DNA from: Curtobacterium pusillum
GTDB taxonomy: Bacteria; Actinomycetota; Actinomycetes; Actinomycetales; Microbacteriaceae
Assembly: GCF_007680845.1 (NCBI RefSeq)
Contig: NZ_VEIY01000002.1
Location: forward strand, 85,701 to 144,257
DNA length: 58,557 nucleotides
Direction of reading: 5' to 3'
In this document: positions 8,801 to 16,973 of the stretch, in pieces
How positions within the stretch are numbered: the first letter of the stretch is position 1
How the letters are laid out: each line of letters opens with the position of its first letter
Made by a program: the position numbers and the translations under genes
Notes under the pieces: model-generated
The model's input: the letters and a program-made list of their open reading frames with translations, nothing else
What the model was told of the DNA's origin: nothing
Database searches by the model: none

Positions 8801-10122
8801 AGCCACGACGCCCAGGCCCAGTCCGACTCACGCCCGCGGTCGCAGAACACCCCCACGGTGAGGTCGGCCGGGCCGCAGTGGACCGCCGCCTGCGCCAGCA
8901 GCCCGCGAGCGAGGGCGAGCGCGCCGTCCCGGTCGCCGACGATGCCGACGACACCGGCGTCGGAGAGGTCCGTCACGACAGGGGCGGCGGTGAGTCGGCT
9001 GTCCGCGATGGCGGCCTTCGCCTCGTCCTCCAGCTTCATGGAGGTGCTGCGCTGGTCCAGCTCGGGGCGCCACGGCGCGTCACCGGTCCCGGCGTGCAGG
9101 CTGAGGAAGTCGTCGTCGTCGGACCGCCGCTGCCAGAGGGTGGTGGTCGGCAGGGCGGCACGCCGCACCACGGTGGCCGGGTCGGGGACGAGCTCCTGCC
9201 GCCGCCCCGCTTCGACCGCAGCGGCGGCCGCGATCTCGGAGCGGAAGGCGTCCACCGCACCGGCGAAGCGCTCGTCCTCCTCCTTGAGGTTCCGGGCACG
9301 ACGGTGCTTCTGCTCGAACCACATGCCGATGGCCGTGACCGGGCTGAGCAGGGCGAAGAGGGCGAACCGCGCGTCCCCGAGGAGCAGCACCATCGCCCCG
9401 GCGAGCACGAGCGGAGCGGCCACCGTGATCCAGCTGAACTTCGACGCCGGTGGCACGTCCTTCTTCGCGGGCGGGACGACCGTCTCCTGCTCGGTGTTCC
9501 GGCCGGGACGGGGTGGGCGGTTGAAGGGCGCGGTGGCGGCGGGCGTCAGGTTCTGCAGCGTGCCGGCGGCCGGGACCGTCGTCTCCTGCAGGGAGGGACG
9601 GACGAGCAGCACGGCTCCGCCCACGATGACGCTCGTCGTCCCGGTCACGAGCACGCCGTCGGCGTCGAGGCGTGCGCCCGCGACGATCGTGCCGTTGGTC
9701 GAGCCGGCGTCACGGATCCGGACGCCGTCGTCCTCGCGTTCGAGGGTGCAGTGCTCCCACGACGCGCTCTCGGTGGGCAGCACGAGGTCCGCCTGTGGGG
9801 CGCGGCCGACCACGAGCTTGCGGGAGCGCGGGACCGGCAGGACCCGTCCCACGTCGAGGCCACCCGCCAGCGTGACCGTCCAGCCGTCGATCGTGCGAGT
9901 GCGGTCCTCCGGGGTCCGCGCGATGCGTGACCCCTCGAGGAGCACCAGGTCGCGCAGTGGGGTGTCCGCGCTCGTGGTGTGCGCGTCCACGGCCAGGGTT
10001 GCGCCGGGCTCGAGGACGGGTCCGACTGCGGCCTCGACGAGCTGCCCGAGGGTGGACGTGTCCGCCCACCCGTCGACCTCGACCGCTTCGACCCGGTCGT
10101 CGAGCTCGATGACGATCCGCAT
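5890..10122 (-). CDS. FHA domain FtsK/SpoIIIE type VII secretion ATPase (EccC/EssC type)
   Basis: A 1410-residue membrane ATPase, the motor of type VII secretion. Domains in order: a beta-rich N-terminus (1-75) that may be a YukD-like fold or degenerate FHA; an FHA domain (about 80-175) with GR 106-107, SxxH 121-124 and STNG 141-144; two membrane spans (about 232-268); then three FtsK-type modules. Module 1 has an intact Walker A (GTTGSGKSEF, about 655) and Walker B (LLLVVDEFAM, about 757). Module 2 has a degenerate Walker A (GIPGSGTST, about 975) lacking Lys. Module 3 has GPARSGKST (about 1240) and Walker B-like LLLVDDAERF. FHA plus two spans plus three modules matches T7SSb EssC more than mycobacterial EccC. 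It starts an apparent unit transcribed away from the three upstream secretion-locus genes. Confidence 0.88.
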   Translation of the reverse strand: MRIVIELDDRVEAVEVDGWADTSTLGQLVEAAVGPVLEPGATLAVDAHTTSADTPLRDLVLLEGSRIARTPEDRTRTIDGWTVTLAGGLDVGRVLPVPRSRKLVVGRAPQADLVLPTESASWEHCTLEREDDGVRIRDAGSTNGTIVAGARLDADGVLVTGTTSVIVGGAVLLVRPSLQETTVPAAGTLQNLTPAATAPFNRPPRPGRNTEQETVVPPAKKDVPPASKFSWITVAAPLVLAGAMVLLLGDARFALFALLSPVTAIGMWFEQKHRRARNLKEEDERFAGAVDAFRSEIAAAAAVEAGRRQELVPDPATVVRRAALPTTTLWQRRSDDDDFLSLHAGTGDAPWRPELDQRSTSMKLEDEAKAAIADSRLTAAPVVTDLSDAGVVGIVGDRDGALALARGLLAQAAVHCGPADLTVGVFCDRGRESDWAWASWLPHTRVAGSSTGERWMSAQRDHSAAVLRGLRDTVDDLPTPNLLVLVDSEVLTEGRDAPARALLGHGRSVPGQVLRPGERPHRVSGIVIASSEQQLPAACTTIVTVGPDAAATVYRPEDRTRVEDVVLAGLSVATAERCARDVAHFDDPELTVPGASLPSLVRFPELVRVDGADAVRAAWDARTGVSTPIGSSESGPLVVDLVRDGPHGLVGGTTGSGKSEFLRSLVAGLAARTAPTELNFLLVDFKGGAAFAACERLPHTIGTISNLDEQLADRALRALEAELERRQRVFAAAGADIDNLDAYLATRPAEPMPRLLLVVDEFAMLAKDFPDVLTSLVSIAAVGRTLGVHMILATQRPAGVVSEDILANTNMRVALRVQSREDSVNVIGVPAASAISRQQTGRAYVKLGQDDITPVQTALVTGLARDRGTEEAVAVRPTDVFGVPAPAPAAAPSASDETDLDRLIDAIEQANTDAGYAAPRPIWPEALGERVDRATLDTEAVAPSVIPVALADDPDHQRQVTTGWDTEQGNLLLMGIPGSGTSTALAAIALRLADSTDPADLDLLVLDMGAGDLAPLQHLPHTTAYVGSGPGAGELQARFLRHLRADLERRRAAPGGRRAVVLIDGLAALRDEYQDFEGQLLLDALYRVYAEGPALGISFAVSTTRAKAVPSAMDEVTTQKWLFRLADPYDYSSIGVPPKDAPPPVPGRFVDSLARLQSHVATPSGALDGAVTEIAARWPDAPRKASAVGRLPDAVSVRDLALTATFDTEPWRLPVGIAEDDLGTAALEVYEGEHVLVAGPARSGKSTALLAIAQTARAATGVRPAVWGICDRRSPLASADLDRIAIGPDEVPALVAGLRLERGPVLLLVDDAERFDDQDQALAGLLASERPGTCVVAAGRAVDLRTLYSHWTKAVRKTRCGILLQPDVDYDGELLGVQLPRRAPVAMTVARGYAVSGGRVRLVQTAAAGA

Positions 10123-10151
10123 GTGCGGGTCCCTCCTGTGGTCCGTGGTGC

Positions 10152-11492
10152 CTAGTGCTCCGTGGTGTCCGCGAACCAGACCAGCGACGTCGTCGAGGAC
10201 CCGGTCGGCCGGAGCCCGAGCGACTGCGCCGAGGCGGTCAGGACGGTCGCGTCGGAGCCGAGCGCCTGCTGGTCGCCGAAGTCGAGCGCAGGCCCGGCGA
10301 GACCGTCGTCGACACCGAGCGAGGTCTTCGCCAGCGCGTCGGTCACGGCCTCGGGCGAGGTGCTGCGTGCCGCCCCCACCACGTGCACGAGCGCCAGCAC
10401 GGCGTCGTGGCTGCGCGAGTCGGCACCGGACGCGACCGCCGAGAACGCCTGGTCGCCGGTGAGGTTCTTCGCCTCAGGGTCCTTCGCGACGATGCGGACG
10501 GCGCCGAGGAACGCCGACATCGCGCGCCCGGCGGAGCCGGAGTCCAGCGCGGTCGCATCGTCGGTCGCCACCCCGGCCGTGCGGAACGTGCCCGACAGAC
10601 TGCCGCCGCCCGAGCTGAGGGCGGCGCCGAACGCCGGGCTGGTCGCATCGGGCGTGAGCACGACCGGCACGGTCACGTCGGCCGCCTGCAGCGCCGCGAC
10701 GAGTGCACCCTGGCGGGCTGCGTCGCCGCTGACGACCACGGCGTCCGAGTCCACGGCCGGGGCGTCGGCAGCGGTGTCCGCGTCCGGCTGGACCGCCCCG
10801 GTCCGTTGGGCGACCGTCTTCGCGAGGGCCGAGACGTCGGTCGACCCGGCGGTGAGGACGTGCGCGATCCGGAGTCCCGACGGCGCCCCGCCGCCGAGGT
10901 CGACCAGGAGCGGTGACTCCGCACTGCCGAGGGCGCGCTGCATCGCCGCGGTCACGGACGCCGGTGCGGGAGCGGTCGACCAGGAGTCGTCGGTGTGGTC
11001 GGCGTACGGCAGCACCACCGGCACTCCCGCGTCGGCGGCAGCAGCAGCGGCCGCAGCGACGTGCTTCCCCGACGAGGCCACGACGATCCCCGCGACGCCG
11101 TCGTGCACGAGCTGCCGGACGGCCTTCCCGGCACCGTCGTCCGACCCGCCGTCGTTCCGGGTGACGAGCTGGACGTCCGTGCCGCCCAGGGCCAGCCGCC
11201 GTTGCGCCACCACGGCACCCTGCGCGGCCTGGTTCCACTCGGAGCCCTCACCGTCGCCGAGGGTGACGACGACACCGATCTTCGTCCCGTCCGGGACGTG
11301 CGCCACGGTCACCGGGACGGGGACCGTGGCCGGTACGGCCTCGGCGGGTGCGGCCGTGAGCGAGCGGACCGTCAGGACCGCCGCGACCACCGCGGCCACG
11401 ACCAGGACGGCGATCCCCACGAACAGGAGCCGACGTCGGCCGCCGCGCCGCGCCTCCAGGCCGTCGCCGGTGGCCTGCGTGTCGTCGGTCAT
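10152..11492 (-). CDS. Membrane-anchored periplasmic-binding-like protein
   Basis: A 446-residue protein. A basic N-terminus (RRGGRRR) is followed by one span (about 23-45) and a large external domain resembling type I periplasmic binding proteins of the leucine/branched-chain class: KIGVVVTLGDGEGSEWNQAAQGAVVAQRRL, VRQLVHDGVAGIVVASSG and GVPVVLPYAD fit that fold. No permease or ABC ATPase is nearby, so transport is unlikely; a sensor or scaffold role on the outer face of the secretion locus is inference. Its ATG overlaps the stop of the upstream lipoprotein gene by four bases (ATGA), so the two are translated together. The secretion ATPase follows 29 bases downstream, making one operon. Confidence 0.72.
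   Translation of the reverse strand: MTDDTQATGDGLEARRGGRRRLLFVGIAVLVVAAVVAAVLTVRSLTAAPAEAVPATVPVPVTVAHVPDGTKIGVVVTLGDGEGSEWNQAAQGAVVAQRRLALGGTDVQLVTRNDGGSDDGAGKAVRQLVHDGVAGIVVASSGKHVAAAAAAAADAGVPVVLPYADHTDDSWSTAPAPASVTAAMQRALGSAESPLLVDLGGGAPSGLRIAHVLTAGSTDVSALAKTVAQRTGAVQPDADTAADAPAVDSDAVVVSGDAARQGALVAALQAADVTVPVVLTPDATSPAFGAALSSGGGSLSGTFRTAGVATDDATALDSGSAGRAMSAFLGAVRIVAKDPEAKNLTGDQAFSAVASGADSRSHDAVLALVHVVGAARSTSPEAVTDALAKTSLGVDDGLAGPALDFGDQQALGSDATVLTASAQSLGLRPTGSSTTSLVWFADTTEH
11449..11463 (-). repeat. Copy of 15-base recurrent motif, inside a coding start
   Basis: Exact reverse-strand copy of CGGCCTGGAGGCGCG. Here it lies within the N-terminal codons of the binding-like protein and encodes Gly-Leu-Glu-Ala-Arg. 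Confidence 0.7.
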
Positions 11493-14263
11493 CGCGCGTC
11501 CCCGATGTGGAAGGTGTACAGCGTCGTCGACGTGGCGCTCGACGGGACCTTGAGCGCGAACGCCGGCAGCTTCGTGGCGGCGTCCAGCGACGCCCGGAGC
11601 TGCTGCTGCTGGAGCAGGATGCCGGCGACGTCCTCTGCACGGACGTTCGCGTAGCCGGCGGCGTTCTGCGACGCGAGGGCGAGCTGGTAGTCGGCGGAGT
11701 CGGACTTCGCGGCGCTCGTCGCCATCGCCCCGAGGATGCCGGACCCGTTCACCGTGCGGTCGCCGAGGTCGAGCATCACGCGGTTGAGGTCCCCGGTCAG
11801 GAGGGTGCGGGCACCGTCGACGTCCCGCGTCGAAGCGCTGGTCGACGCGTCGATGCGCTGCAGGCTGGATGCCGTTTGCTGGTCCACCGCGGTGGCCAGC
11901 TTGCCGCTCTCCTCCTGCAGGGAGCCCTTCTGGTCGTCGATCGTGCCCTTCGAGTCCTTCGTGACCTCGGTCGAGGTGGACCGCAGTCCGGAGATCGACT
12001 TGTCGAACGCAGTGACGACCGCGTCGCGGCTGTCGGCGGCGGTGTCGCTGACCTGACGGACCTGCTGGTCGATGAGGGCGGTGACCTCGGCGGAGGACTC
12101 GTCGGACGCGTTCTGGAACGCGTCCTTGACGGCTTGCTGGAGCTGCTTCTGCTGGTCGCTCACGGCGACGAGGCGCGTGCGGACCACACCAGCGGAGTCG
12201 GTGGCTGCACTTGCGAGACTCTGGAGCTTTCCGACGGCGCCGTCCACCGAGCCGTTGTCCCTCCCGATCGCAGTACGGACGGCGGAGACCGCGTCAGCGA
12301 CTTCGTCGAGGTGTCCGTCGAGAATGGTCACCGCACCGCCGATGCCGGTCGGCGCGTCCGGGTCGGTGCTGTCGACGATGGCCTGCCACTCGGTGGCCTG
12401 GTCCGTGAGGCGCTCGTCCATCGGTTGAGTGAACGGGAAGCCTGGACGCAGCATCGTCCCTTCGGACCCTTCGGACCCCTCGGCGCTCGCGCATGGCTTC
12501 GCGGTGAGGTATCCCCGGAGGTCGGCGGCGTCCTCGTCGCTCAGCTCGCCAGCTGCGGCCAAGTCGCAGAGTCGATCCGCCACCGCGCTGTTCTGCGCTT
12601 GCATCGAGGTGCTCAGGAGGCGATCACCGACCGTGCCGATCAACACCTTCGCGTCGGCAGCCCGCTGGTGCACTGTCCGCAGTGAGGAACGCAGTGGGTC
12701 CACGTTCGCCCGGGCCTGCGACACCGCGTCATCGAGGGCGTCGAGCGTGCGAGCGACATCTCCGTCATCGTCGCTCCGCACGGCCGCCAGCGCGGTCGTC
12801 AGGTTGTCCAGAGTTCCGTTCAACGCGTCGGACTGCTCGAGCGCCTTGTCCGTGAGGTTCGGGTCGAGCTGGGCAGCGACCGCGTCTCCCCGCTTGACCA
12901 GGTTTGCGAGCGCTCCGGTCACCGACAGTGACGACTCGTACAGTGCGCACGTCAGCGAGTCCCGGTTCTCCGGCACCGCACACGACGTCGCAGTCGGGTC
13001 GGCCGGCCCCACCGCCGATGACAGCTGCGTGCTGACCTGCTCCTTGCACGCTTCGCTGGCGTCCGCGTACCCGTTCAGCTGCGCGGACACCCGGAGCAGG
13101 CTGCCGTACACGCTCGACCCCGCGGCGGCGGTCTTCGGTGCAGCAGCGCACCCCTCACCGTCGAGGGTCACCGACGGCGCGGTCGCCGAGGTGTCCCCGA
13201 GCAGGGAGTCGAGGCTCGACGTGGTCTGCTGCAGCTGCTGCAGAACCGTGGACTGGGTCGCCTTCGCCGTCGCGCCCAGGTCGGACTGCAGCGAGCCGAG
13301 CTCGCCGGTGAGTGACTGCATCGTGCTGGCCAGGGCCGCACTGCTCTCCTGCAGGCGCTCGGCCGTCCGCACGCCGAGTGTCTGCGACGTCGACTCCAGG
13401 TTCGACCGGACCTCGGTGATGGTGCCGCCGGCACGGGCGAGGACCTCGTTCACCTGGGCGATGAGGTCGATCGTCCGGCGCTGCAACGCGAGCTCCGAGT
13501 CGTCGGAGGAGCCGAAGGCGCCGTCGAGCACGCCGCTCGTCGACAGGTCGGTCGTGATGCCGGGCTGCGCCGCGATGTCGATCGACGGTGCGGCGAACTT
13601 CTTGACGTCCGCGACGAGGTGCAGCGTGCTGCTCGCCCCCGAGGTCGGCGGCGCGAGCAGCCGGCCCCACTGCACGACCGCGTCGCCGTCCTTGTTCGTG
13701 CTGACCACACCGTCGGTCGCGGTGCCGTCGTCGTCCGCGCCGTCCGTGACGATCGCGTCGGCCTTCGTCCCCGTGAGCACGGTCGACGCGGCGATGCTGA
13801 ACGGTGCGCCGACGAGTGCCGGCGTGGTCCGCGACGAGCCGGCGACGTCGTACGTGAGGTTCTGCGACCGCACGGTCAGGTTCTCGATCGTCAGGTCGAT
13901 CTCGATCCGACCGGAGTAGCCGTCGAGGTCGGACAGGTCACTGCCGGTCTTCTTCGCCGTCGTGTACTGCGTCGTCACGCGGAGCGGCAGGTCACCTGCC
14001 GCCTTGGCCGGGTCGTGGTCGGTCGTCGCGGACGAGGAGTCCTTGCCCGCGACGGAGATCGCGGTGTCCTGGATCGACTGCACCGAGCCGTCGGCCGCCA
14101 GGCGGGTGTCGACGGTCTGCAGGATGCGCGACGGGTCGGCGACGGGCTTGTCCGGCCCGGTGCACCCGGCCAGCACGAGGACGAGCGCCCCGGTCACGGC
14201 GACTGCCCCCAGGATCCGCCGTTCGGTCGGTCGTGCTCCGGTGTTCCCGGCGCGCATGGTCAT
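11489..14263 (-). CDS. Large helical lipoprotein of the T7SS-like locus
   Basis: A 924-residue lipoprotein. The signal peptide ends in a lipobox (LVLAGC, Cys about 27), so the mature protein is tethered to the outer face of the membrane. A beta-rich region follows to about residue 210 and the rest is mostly heptad-like helices rich in Ser, Gln, Leu and Asp (for example LQQLQQTTSSLDSLLG), with Cys pairs around 370-420. There is no C-terminal span. The start ATG follows GGGGGGAAAG; a second ATG is two codons on. In size and coiled-coil character it recalls the ectodomain of EsaA/YueB of T7SSb, but I see no sequence proof. It heads the operon with the binding-like protein and the ATPase. Confidence 0.72.
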   Translation of the reverse strand: MTMRAGNTGARPTERRILGAVAVTGALVLVLAGCTGPDKPVADPSRILQTVDTRLAADGSVQSIQDTAISVAGKDSSSATTDHDPAKAAGDLPLRVTTQYTTAKKTGSDLSDLDGYSGRIEIDLTIENLTVRSQNLTYDVAGSSRTTPALVGAPFSIAASTVLTGTKADAIVTDGADDDGTATDGVVSTNKDGDAVVQWGRLLAPPTSGASSTLHLVADVKKFAAPSIDIAAQPGITTDLSTSGVLDGAFGSSDDSELALQRRTIDLIAQVNEVLARAGGTITEVRSNLESTSQTLGVRTAERLQESSAALASTMQSLTGELGSLQSDLGATAKATQSTVLQQLQQTTSSLDSLLGDTSATAPSVTLDGEGCAAAPKTAAAGSSVYGSLLRVSAQLNGYADASEACKEQVSTQLSSAVGPADPTATSCAVPENRDSLTCALYESSLSVTGALANLVKRGDAVAAQLDPNLTDKALEQSDALNGTLDNLTTALAAVRSDDDGDVARTLDALDDAVSQARANVDPLRSSLRTVHQRAADAKVLIGTVGDRLLSTSMQAQNSAVADRLCDLAAAGELSDEDAADLRGYLTAKPCASAEGSEGSEGTMLRPGFPFTQPMDERLTDQATEWQAIVDSTDPDAPTGIGGAVTILDGHLDEVADAVSAVRTAIGRDNGSVDGAVGKLQSLASAATDSAGVVRTRLVAVSDQQKQLQQAVKDAFQNASDESSAEVTALIDQQVRQVSDTAADSRDAVVTAFDKSISGLRSTSTEVTKDSKGTIDDQKGSLQEESGKLATAVDQQTASSLQRIDASTSASTRDVDGARTLLTGDLNRVMLDLGDRTVNGSGILGAMATSAAKSDSADYQLALASQNAAGYANVRAEDVAGILLQQQQLRASLDAATKLPAFALKVPSSATSTTLYTFHIGDAR

Positions 14264-14393
14264 CACGTTCTTTCCCCCCAAGAGAATCGACGAACACGTC
14301 GATGCTAGTTGTCGATCGGCGGCGGGTCCGCCCGGAACGGCTGGTGGGGCCGCCCCCTTTCGGGCCGCACCGAACGCTAGCGCACTCTGATAC

Positions 14394-14405
14394 GTTGCAT
14401 GCAAC
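14394..14405. promoter_or_regulatory. 12-base perfect palindrome between divergent genes
   Basis: GTTGCATGCAAC lies in the 189-base gap between the secretion-locus lipoprotein (reverse) and the PH-domain gene (forward). Its position suits an operator controlling both. The regulator is unknown. Confidence 0.45.
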
Positions 14406-14452
14406 ATGCGCTCGATCGCGAGTGCACTGCAGAATTCGGGGGAACAACTGCC

Positions 14453-15770
14453 ATGTGGATCTCGCTCGTGTCCGTGACCGTCGCCGGCCTGGCATCCTTC
14501 GTCATCCCGCTGGCCGTGAGCGCCAGCGTCCGGAGGAACGACCATCGAAGAGCGGAACGCGACCCGCTGATCGCCCAGGACCCTGCCCGGGTCGTCGTCC
14601 GGTCCCGAACGTGGCAGTGGGTCGTCTGGCGCGTTCTCGGAATCGTGTTCATCGTGGTCGGAGGCTCCTTCAGCCTGGTCTCCTTCGTCGACGCCGACAC
14701 GACGGTTCCGGATCGTGGCGTCGCCCGACGGACTCGTCGTCCGTCGAGGTTTCCGCGAAGAACGCACCATCCCGCTCACCGCCATCGCAGTGGTCCGTCC
14801 GCTCGCGAACGCCTACGGCGGCGTCGATGCACGTGACACCGACGGACGGCGACTGTTCAGCGTGATGGGACTCTCGTACGGGTACCGGGAGTTCACAGAG
14901 TTCCTCGCAGACCGAGTCGTCGCTCCACTCCGAGAATCCGCGGCTACTTCGGTCCCGCCGGTGTCGGCCGTCCCGTCTTGGCGGAACTCTGAGCTGTCTG
15001 CGGATTGGACGATGCTGCCGTTGGGCTCGCGTCACGGTCCCGAACCCGTCGTCCGACTCAGGTCCGCCGCCGGGACGGCCGCGCTGCACCTCACCGACCT
15101 CCAGGCGGTCACGAGCGGCAAGCGCGGGATCGCAGAATCACTCTGGACACCCGAGGCCTACCTCTGTAGTCCCGGCAGCGCCGCCCGGTCGTCCGCCGCT
15201 GGTAGTGCCATGGCTGGTGTCCCGGCCGACTCCCTCGCCCTCCTCGTCGGCGACCTGCCGCGCCCGGCTGCCGTGCTCCACGGCGCCGAACTGGGGTCGT
15301 TCCGGCGGTGGGTCGACGGTCTGCCGACCATCGATCCCCGAGAGAACCCTGACCGAAATAAAGCGACGGATCCCCTATCGACCAGCCTCACGACCAGACA
15401 ACGGGACCGCAACGCCACGCGGTTCTTCGAAAGCGGACTGTCCGTCGTCGCCGTCATCGTCCTGTTCGTCGTCCACCGGCAGCTCTTGGTCAGCAATCCA
15501 CTCGCCGTCTGGCTGCCGACCGTGGCGGGCTTCGCCTACGGGTCAGGGCTGTGGTTCCTCGGCGCGCGTCGGGAATCGAAGTGGATCTCGAATCTGGCGA
15601 TGGCCGGCTGGCTCGTGGTCTCCTGGGTACTCCTCGGCACGAAGGTCGCTTCGGGCCCTGCGTGGTTCATGGCAGTCATGGCCGGCGCGCTCGCCGTCAC
15701 CGCGACATTCCCGCGGAAGCCAGCTCCGCGCACGGAGGAGAAACTCCCAAACGCGGACATCCAGCGGTGA
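14453..15770 (+). pseudogene. Frameshifted PH-domain membrane protein
   Basis: Two forward frames together make one plausible protein. The first, from ATG 14453 after GGGGGAA, has two spans (about 1-24 and 53-80) ending VSFVDADTT. The second, open from upstream of 14703 to 15770, continues RFRIVASPDGLVVRRGFREERTIPL and reads like a bacterial PH domain, then has four C-terminal spans. Removing one base near 14702-14705 joins them as DADTTFRIVASPDG. In the first frame, the reading after the break turns into an Arg-rich shadow. Either the gene is broken, or there is a sequencing error; alternatively GTG 14715 restarts a separate protein, but that would cut the PH domain's first strand. It lies divergent from the secretion lipoprotein. 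Confidence 0.6.
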
Positions 15771-15773
15771 TCG

Positions 15774-16123
15774 GGATCCGGGCTGTACGCGGAGTTGGTC
15801 GAACACAACGTCGGCCGTCGGTCGGTCCCCGCGGTGTCCATCGTCACGCAAGACCCGACGGCACGTTCCGTCGCCGGTCTCGCCGGTCACTTCAACAACG
15901 AGAGCGGCACCGCCGAGTCCGTCAGCGGACAACCGCTGTTCTTCCTCACACGTGTCGGGCTCGCTTCCCCGATTCGATCATCGGTGAAGTCACCGGCAGC
16001 TTGCCGGAAGGGGCCCTGGTTCTCCTGCACATCGCAGGAGCCAACACGCACCTCTCCGCGGTATTCGCCGCGGAAGACGCCGCGACGTTCGAGCACTGGG
16101 TGCGCGGGCTCCCAGAAGGATGA
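15774..16123 (+). pseudogene. Remnant of a second PH-domain-family protein
   Basis: Right after the preceding stop, one frame reads LYAELVEHNVGRRSVPAVSIV to QPLFFLTRV with no good start. It must shift frame near 15950 to continue FPDSIIGEVTGSLPEGALVLLHIAG to FEHWVRGLPEG. The latter segment aligns with the preceding gene's region ADSLALLVGDLPRPAAVLHG to FRRWVDGLP. This is best read as a decayed paralogue of the same family. The frame break point is only approximate. Confidence 0.5.
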
Positions 16124-16444
16124 CCGCGCGGGCGCGCGCAACTTCGCGCGATCGATTGCAATCGCAGACGAAACTGACGGACCGCGTCGGGACCGATGCG
16201 AACCTTGGAGACTCAACTCGCGTTCGCGCCGCGGCTCCCAACAACGCTCTTCGGCATGCCCGACACGGCCGTGAACGCTGATCAGCGACTGAACCCGCGC
16301 TTGAAAATGTGTCAGCGTCGCTCATTCGTGCGCCGATTCGATGATCGTCTGCTGCTGAAGTTGTGAAAACGCGTGGAACCGTCCATGAACGGGCAGCCAA
16401 CCCATCGTCATCCTGCAACGTCTCCTCGTCGATGCCCCTTCCGG
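16124..16444. other. Intergenic stretch, no gene seen
   Basis: About 320 bases between the PH remnant and the first small single-pass gene. GC falls here relative to the flanking left side. I see no RNA gene, repeat or coding frame with a plausible start; it may hold decayed sequence. Confidence 0.5.
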
Positions 16445-16912
16445 TCACTCCGTTCCACGGCTGAATTCTGCCGCCGTGACCGACGCACCGCCGCCCGCCT
16501 GCTTGATGGCGTACAGGAAGTCACGCATCTTGAACGACCCTGCACCGACGTCGAATTTATACCGGTCACCCGGAGAGATACTCGCGGCCACCTTCTCTTG
16601 ATTCTCGCGGGTGACACCCCACAGCAACACCAAGGTTCCGCAATCAGTCGTTTCGATCACCACCTGCGCCGTGGAGGATCCAACACCTTTCGACGACCGT
16701 GACGAGTCGATACTGCTGTGTACTGAACGCACCGTGCAAGTCGGATGCAAGCGGTTCGCTGCGCCATAGCCGTTGAGCACAGTCCCGCCGCCGATGATCC
16801 CGACGGGTACCAAGACAATCAACGCAAGAAGGACGACTGCAAGGAATCGTTTGCCTCTCGCGGCATGCGCGGACGGCGGTCGTGTGTGGGAAATGACTCC
16901 TCCAGCTGTCAA
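16445..16912 (-). CDS. Small single-pass protein, SC-x-V/DCG family, copy 3 (immunity candidate)
   Basis: A 155-residue protein: basic N-terminus, one span (about 23-43, FLAVVLLALIVLVPVGIIGGG), then an external domain. It shares a pattern with the genes at 17415 and 18001: TCTVRSVHSSIDSSRSSKGVG, then QVV..T.DCGTL, then GV.R.N, and VGAGSFKMR. The two conserved Cys residues could form a disulfide outside the cell. The start is uncertain: TTG at 16912 is used here, while a GGAGGA lies just inside the frame without a canonical start after it. It is farthest downstream of the RHS gene in a row of co-oriented small genes. No named family is recognised; an immunity role is inferred from position. 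Confidence 0.6.
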   Translation of the reverse strand: MTAGGVISHTRPPSAHAARGKRFLAVVLLALIVLVPVGIIGGGTVLNGYGAANRLHPTCTVRSVHSSIDSSRSSKGVGSSTAQVVIETTDCGTLVLLWGVTRENQEKVAASISPGDRYKFDVGAGSFKMRDFLYAIKQAGGGASVTAAEFSRGTE

Positions 16913-16973
16913 TCATTCCGACGGGCACGAAAACGCACGGTAGGACAGTCTGTACCCAAGGTCCTTCATAGCG

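Noticed and set aside
5695..9930. A long forward open frame opposite the secretion ATPase
   Set aside because: It is an antisense shadow: Arg/Gly/Asp-rich low-complexity translation with no domain, and the reverse frame has clear FHA and FtsK motifs.
16644..16928. Alternative reverse frame at the start of the 16445 gene (MPVGMIDSWRSHF...)
   Set aside because: It lacks the span and the family pattern shared with the two paralogues, which lie in the other frame.
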